From assembly GCA_002397155.1 (NCBI GenBank), contig DGZR01000082.1, forward strand, positions 2,847 to 20,451: 17,605 nucleotides of DNA, in the 5' to 3' direction. Source of the stretch: Firmicutes bacterium UBA4975. GTDB lineage: Bacteria; Bacillota; Proteinivoracia; UBA4975. Shown piece after piece: positions 14,998 to 17,605 of this stretch (its first letter is position 1; each line of letters begins with the position of its first letter). A program made the position numbers and the translations under genes. The notes under the pieces were generated by a model. The model did not search any database. It was not told the DNA's origin and saw nothing but the letters and a program-made list of their open reading frames with translations.

Positions 14998-15031
14998 AAA
15001 AATCGCGATACCCCGCATTTTTGCGGGGTAT
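14998..15031 (-). terminator. Intrinsic terminator of spoIIE
   Basis: A perfect 10-bp inverted repeat, ATACCCCGCA (15008-15017) and TGCGGGGTAT (15022-15031) with a TTTT loop on the plus strand, lies 7 nt after the spoIIE stop codon. In the minus-strand transcript the stem is followed by five other bases and then TTTTT (15002-14998). The shifted U-run makes it slightly atypical, but the position supports termination. Confidence 0.75.
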
Positions 15032-15038
15032 GCGGGTA

Positions 15039-17354
15039 CTACACGGCTTGATTCCAACAGGCGCTGTTCCCGGCTTCTTGAACCCTTATCACCAGGACGG
15101 TGGCGTCATCGGCAAAACACGGCCCCGCCCTATCAGCCCGGTTCAGCAGTTGTCGGGCCATGGCCGGGGCGGCCATGTTGCCCATTCCTTTCAACTGATC
15201 GGCCAGCCAACCCTCCCCGCGGCCGTCCACCATGCCATCGGACACCATGACCAAGTAATCGCCGGGACGAATGGGACGAACAACCTGGCGGGGCTCTATG
15301 CCGGGGACGATACCTATGGGCAGCCCGGCCCCGGCAATCTCCTCGACTCCGCCACCATTTTTCAGAAAGCTGGGGGCGGCGCCTGTCTTGTAAATGTCCA
15401 CCTGCCCCCTGATTATGTCTACAACCGCCAAGTCGAGGGTGGCGAAACGCTCCTTGCCCCGCAGGGCCAAAAGAGAATTTATCGCTTTAATCGCTGTCTC
15501 CGCAGAAAATCCAGCCTCCAGCATATCCCTTGCCAGGGACAAAGCCTGGTCGCTCTCTGCCCGGGCACCGCCTCCCTTGCCCATGCCATCGCTGAGCAGG
15601 TAGGCGTGCTTGCCCGAGCCAGCCTCCAGGTGGTAAAAACAGTCGCCGCTGACCTCATCCTTGGCCGACTGGGCCACGCCAAACTGCAGGGAATACTTGA
15701 TCGGGATGGCAAAGGTCAGTTTATTTACACCTCCTGTCGGCACATTCTCCGTTAGCTGCAGAGGCTGGGCCAAAACATCGGAGACCATCGCCTGGATAGC
15801 GCCCAGGGGATTCTCGCCGGCGGGAACCTTGGCCCGCATACTTACCTGGGGCACATTTCGTTCCGTTCCAACTACCGAGAGGTCAAGGACCTCTACCCCC
15901 CAATTGAGCAAGCGCTTCACCAGTTCATCTTCCAAGTCCTGCCGACAGTTGACGTCAAGCCTGATCTGCCTGGAAAGACCGGCAAGGACGTCCGCCACTC
16001 CCCGCAACTGCCCCGATACCACATCCCGGCATTCATTGACTTTTGCCGCCCAGTGCCGTTCACTGGCAAACTGCTGGTAAAGGCTTTCCGCCTGCCTGAG
16101 CAAGAACTCGATGTTGTGGCAACGCCTGGCCAAAAGGCCGTCAAAGCCCGAGCCCCCTTCCCCGGGCTGAGTTAGGTAATCCATCAATTGACTGTAAGTG
16201 CTGTACAGCTCTTTTTCCCAACACCGCTTGTAATTGACACAACCGGTGCACACCGAAGACGAAAGATGATCAAAAAACCTGGACATCTGCAGGTGATTTC
16301 CCGCTACTCCTTGGACCCCGCTGGTATTGCGAAATGAATCGGACAGGCGGGAAAAAATCAGGGTAATTTTTTGCAGTTTCAAGACCATGGCTCGACGCAG
16401 GCGGCCCTGGTACTCCCAGGCCCATTCCCCATTTTGGTTGATCAAGAGGCGTCGGACCTTTTCCCGCAACTTGGCGGGAGTGAGCAAAAAGAGGAGTCCC
16501 GCCCCGGCTAAGTCGGCCAACCCCAGGGCGAGTGCCGGGTAACCACCGTACACCAGCATGGCCAAGTTCCCAACGGCAAACCCGGACAGGACTCCCCAGC
16601 GGCCCCAGTGGTTAAATACCCCGGCCAGCAGACCTGCCGCCCCGAGGGCGGCGACAGCGACGGCGGGGTAGACATGGCCATAACCGGCCAGGATTCCTGC
16701 CGTTATACCAGCGCAGGCACCCGCTCCGCTACCTCCCGCAGCAGCCGCTGTCAGTATAAGCCAGCCGACGATGATCGCCAAGGGGGTGAAAGGACCGATC
16801 TTGATCCCGGTGATGCTGGTCAGGGCCACCATGACTGTCACCACCAACGCCAAGTAGCGTTCAGTGTTTTCTTCATGGACGGGGATATCCTGCCCCAGTG
16901 CCCCGGCCGCTTGGCTGAAAATGAGGGCCCCCGTGCCCGCCAGACTCAATTCAATGAGCAAGAGCATCCAGTCATAGCCCATCGTAAGCCCGGCAATCGT
17001 GGGTATGCGGTAAGCGAGCTGACCCCCTATGGCTAACAGGGCCAGGCCTTTGGCCGTAAGGGTAGGTGCCCTAATCCGAATGAAGAGAATTGGTGCCAGG
17101 GGAAGAAGGAGCCACAGCAGCTCTCCCCGGCCCGCCGAGAGGAATCCCAGAACGGCACTTAAGCTGACCCAGAGGGGACTGAAGGGAACAGCGACGGCAA
17201 AAAACGGGATGGCAAAAGGCCTGAGCCCTTCCCCGATCACTACCCTGGCAAGTAAGGCGGTCATTATCGATATGATTAGGGTGCGCCTGGGTATGAGCTT
17301 GTCCAGGATAGAGGCGAAAGAAGAGGTGAGCGGCATACTCTCCTTGTTGAGCAT
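15039..17354 (-). CDS. spoIIE: Stage II sporulation protein E, membrane-bound PP2C-type phosphatase
   Basis: The 771-residue protein dephosphorylates SpoIIAA in the forespore, releasing sigma-F, and takes part in asymmetric septation. About ten hydrophobic segments occupy residues 25-292. The central regulatory region has the SpoIIE cysteine cluster CTGCVNYKRCW (C369, C372, C378). The C-terminal PP2C domain shows VSGD (D571), LLSDGMGKGGGA (D589), VSDGMVDG (D706) and ADDATV (D749/D750), the acidic residues that bind the metal ions. ATG 17354 is 5 nt after AAGGGGGG. It lies between a tRNA cluster and tilS, as in B. subtilis, without yabS/yabT. It is strong evidence that the organism forms endospores or descends from one that did. 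Confidence 0.98.
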   Translation of the reverse strand: MLNKESMPLTSSFASILDKLIPRRTLIISIMTALLARVVIGEGLRPFAIPFFAVAVPFSPLWVSLSAVLGFLSAGRGELLWLLLPLAPILFIRIRAPTLTAKGLALLAIGGQLAYRIPTIAGLTMGYDWMLLLIELSLAGTGALIFSQAAGALGQDIPVHEENTERYLALVVTVMVALTSITGIKIGPFTPLAIIVGWLILTAAAAGGSGAGACAGITAGILAGYGHVYPAVAVAALGAAGLLAGVFNHWGRWGVLSGFAVGNLAMLVYGGYPALALGLADLAGAGLLFLLTPAKLREKVRRLLINQNGEWAWEYQGRLRRAMVLKLQKITLIFSRLSDSFRNTSGVQGVAGNHLQMSRFFDHLSSSVCTGCVNYKRCWEKELYSTYSQLMDYLTQPGEGGSGFDGLLARRCHNIEFLLRQAESLYQQFASERHWAAKVNECRDVVSGQLRGVADVLAGLSRQIRLDVNCRQDLEDELVKRLLNWGVEVLDLSVVGTERNVPQVSMRAKVPAGENPLGAIQAMVSDVLAQPLQLTENVPTGGVNKLTFAIPIKYSLQFGVAQSAKDEVSGDCFYHLEAGSGKHAYLLSDGMGKGGGARAESDQALSLARDMLEAGFSAETAIKAINSLLALRGKERFATLDLAVVDIIRGQVDIYKTGAAPSFLKNGGGVEEIAGAGLPIGIVPGIEPRQVVRPIRPGDYLVMVSDGMVDGRGEGWLADQLKGMGNMAAPAMARQLLNRADRAGPCFADDATVLVIRVQEAGNSACWNQAV

Positions 17355-17389
17355 TGATGACCCCCCTTTTTTGAGAAAACGGTAGGGTC

Positions 17390-17395
17390 ATTATA
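17390..17395 (-). promoter_or_regulatory. Candidate -10 element of spoIIE
   Basis: A perfect TATAAT (minus strand) lies 35 nt upstream of the spoIIE ATG. No TTGACA-like hexamer occurs at 16-18 nt; the only TTGACC is 5 nt away. A lone -10 would fit an activator-dependent promoter, as the Spo0A-controlled spoIIE promoter of B. subtilis is, but I found no clear Spo0A box (TGTCGAA). Confidence 0.4.
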
Positions 17396-17424
17396 CATCG
17401 GGTCAAGGGGCGTATTTTGTTAAT

Positions 17425-17443
17425 TTGTGCAGGCAAAGCACAA
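17425..17443. repeat. Short inverted repeat upstream of spoIIE
   Basis: TTGTGC (17425-17430), 7 nt, GCACAA (17438-17443) is a perfect 6+7+6 inverted repeat about 30 nt upstream of the candidate spoIIE -10. It may be a regulator site for spoIIE. The arms are short enough to arise by chance. Confidence 0.3.
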
Positions 17444-17466
17444 GTTTTTCCATGGGGTTACGACAT

Positions 17467-17493
17467 AAAAAAACAAAAAAGCCCTGCCGGGCT
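17467..17493 (-). terminator. Intrinsic terminator of the tRNA operon
   Basis: On the minus strand AGCCC, loop GGCA and GGGCT (17493-17480) form a compact GC stem followed by TTTTT G TTTTTTT (17479-17467). It begins 10 nt after the tRNA-Val 3' end and separates the tRNA transcript from spoIIE. Confidence 0.88.
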
Positions 17494-17503
17494 CTAAAAG
17501 TAG

Positions 17504-17579
17504 TGGTGGGCGAAACAGGGCTCGAACCTGTGACCCCCTGCTTGTAAGGCAGGTGCTCTCCCAGCTGAGCTATTCACCC
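17504..17579 (-). tRNA. tRNA-Val (anticodon UAC)
   Basis: The 76-nt cloverleaf on the minus strand has acceptor arm GGGTGAA / TTCGCCC (one U-G pair), D-arm GCTC...GAGC, anticodon stem CCTGC / GCAGG around loop CTTACAA with anticodon UAC (plus-strand GTA at 17544-17546), T-arm ACAGG TTCGAGC CCTGT, discriminator A and an encoded CCA. The anticodon reads GUA and related valine codons. It lies 3 nt after the preceding tRNA, so the two are co-transcribed. Confidence 0.97.
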
Positions 17580-17582
17580 ATG

Positions 17583-17605
17583 TGGTTGCGGGGGCAGGAT
17601 TTGAA
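17583..17605 (-). tRNA. Initiator tRNA-fMet, 3' end only (partial)
   Basis: The last 23 nt of a tRNA on the minus strand: T-loop TTCAAAT, T-stem CCTGC, acceptor strand CCCCGCA, discriminator A and encoded CCA. This matches the end of the Firmicute initiator tRNA, whose acceptor arm pairs CGCGGGG with CCCCGCA and leaves a C1-A72 mismatch. The anticodon lies outside the window, so identity rests on this 3' end alone. A Met tRNA also sits next to spoIIE in B. subtilis. Confidence 0.75.

Noticed and set aside
15021..15755. Long plus-strand open frame (244 codons) opposite spoIIE
   Set aside because: It is antisense to the strongly conserved PP2C domain, lacks recognisable domains and a good ribosome binding site; best explained as a shadow of GC-rich codon use.
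1..17605. Mobile elements, CRISPR arrays, phage or defence genes
   Set aside because: No transposase, integrase, regularly spaced repeats or defence-type proteins were seen; all genes fit metabolism, sporulation or housekeeping.

Overview
The window looks like chromosomal DNA of an endospore-forming Firmicute, probably a moderately GC-rich member of the Clostridia (Peptococcaceae/Thermoanaerobacterales-like). The reasons are a full-length SpoIIE, the gene order initiator tRNA - tRNA-Val - spoIIE - tilS - hpt - ftsH - (insert) - dusB, strong AGGAGG-type ribosome binding sites, frequent TTG starts, and a formate-tetrahydrofolate ligase that resembles the acetogen/clostridial enzymes. The placement is inference; no 16S or species marker is present. 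Almost everything is on the minus strand. The only convincing plus-strand gene is a membrane protein at 2574-3968. Coding density is high, and no stretch above 300 bases lacks a gene. I see no mobile element, CRISPR array or phage gene.

Right end (about 11149-17605, read leftwards on the minus strand): the 3' end of an initiator tRNA and a complete tRNA-Val(UAC), followed by a terminator; spoIIE (forespore phosphatase) with its own terminator; then tilS and hpt, which abut with no spacing, and ftsH. This is the classical sporulation/housekeeping block also found near the origin in Bacillus subtilis (tRNAs-spoIIE-...-tilS-hprT-ftsH), without the yabS/yabT pair.

Centre (4012-11152): a compact five-gene histidine degradation operon, hutH-hutU-ftcD-hutI-fhs. 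Junctions are 14 nt, 3 nt, an 11-nt overlap and a 4-nt overlap. It would convert histidine to urocanate, imidazolonepropionate and formiminoglutamate, pass the formimino group to tetrahydrofolate, and, with a cyclodeaminase and dehydrogenase encoded elsewhere, release the one-carbon unit as formate with ATP formation, or feed it into folate/acetyl-CoA metabolism. A consensus-like sigma-A promoter overlaps the ftsH stop codon. A perfect 7+2+7 inverted repeat fills its spacer and is a strong operator candidate. The leader can form a 7-bp stem-loop followed by a T-rich run. Three of the five genes appear to start with TTG, two of them behind a GAGGAGG ribosome binding site embedded in the end of the preceding gene.

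Left end (1-3968): a divergent plus-strand gene for a polytopic membrane protein with a degenerate CPBP (CAAX protease-like) C-terminus, converging on fhs through a shared bidirectional terminator; dusB (tRNA-dihydrouridine synthase); and a two-gene unit of a helix-turn-helix regulator and a protein of the type often annotated 'quinate 5-dehydrogenase'. The latter two overlap by ATGA and have a good sigma-A promoter with an inverted repeat just upstream. The most interesting items are the operator/leader architecture of the hut-fhs operon, the poorly understood regulator-dehydrogenase-like pair with its probable CTG start, and the degenerate CPBP-like protein.
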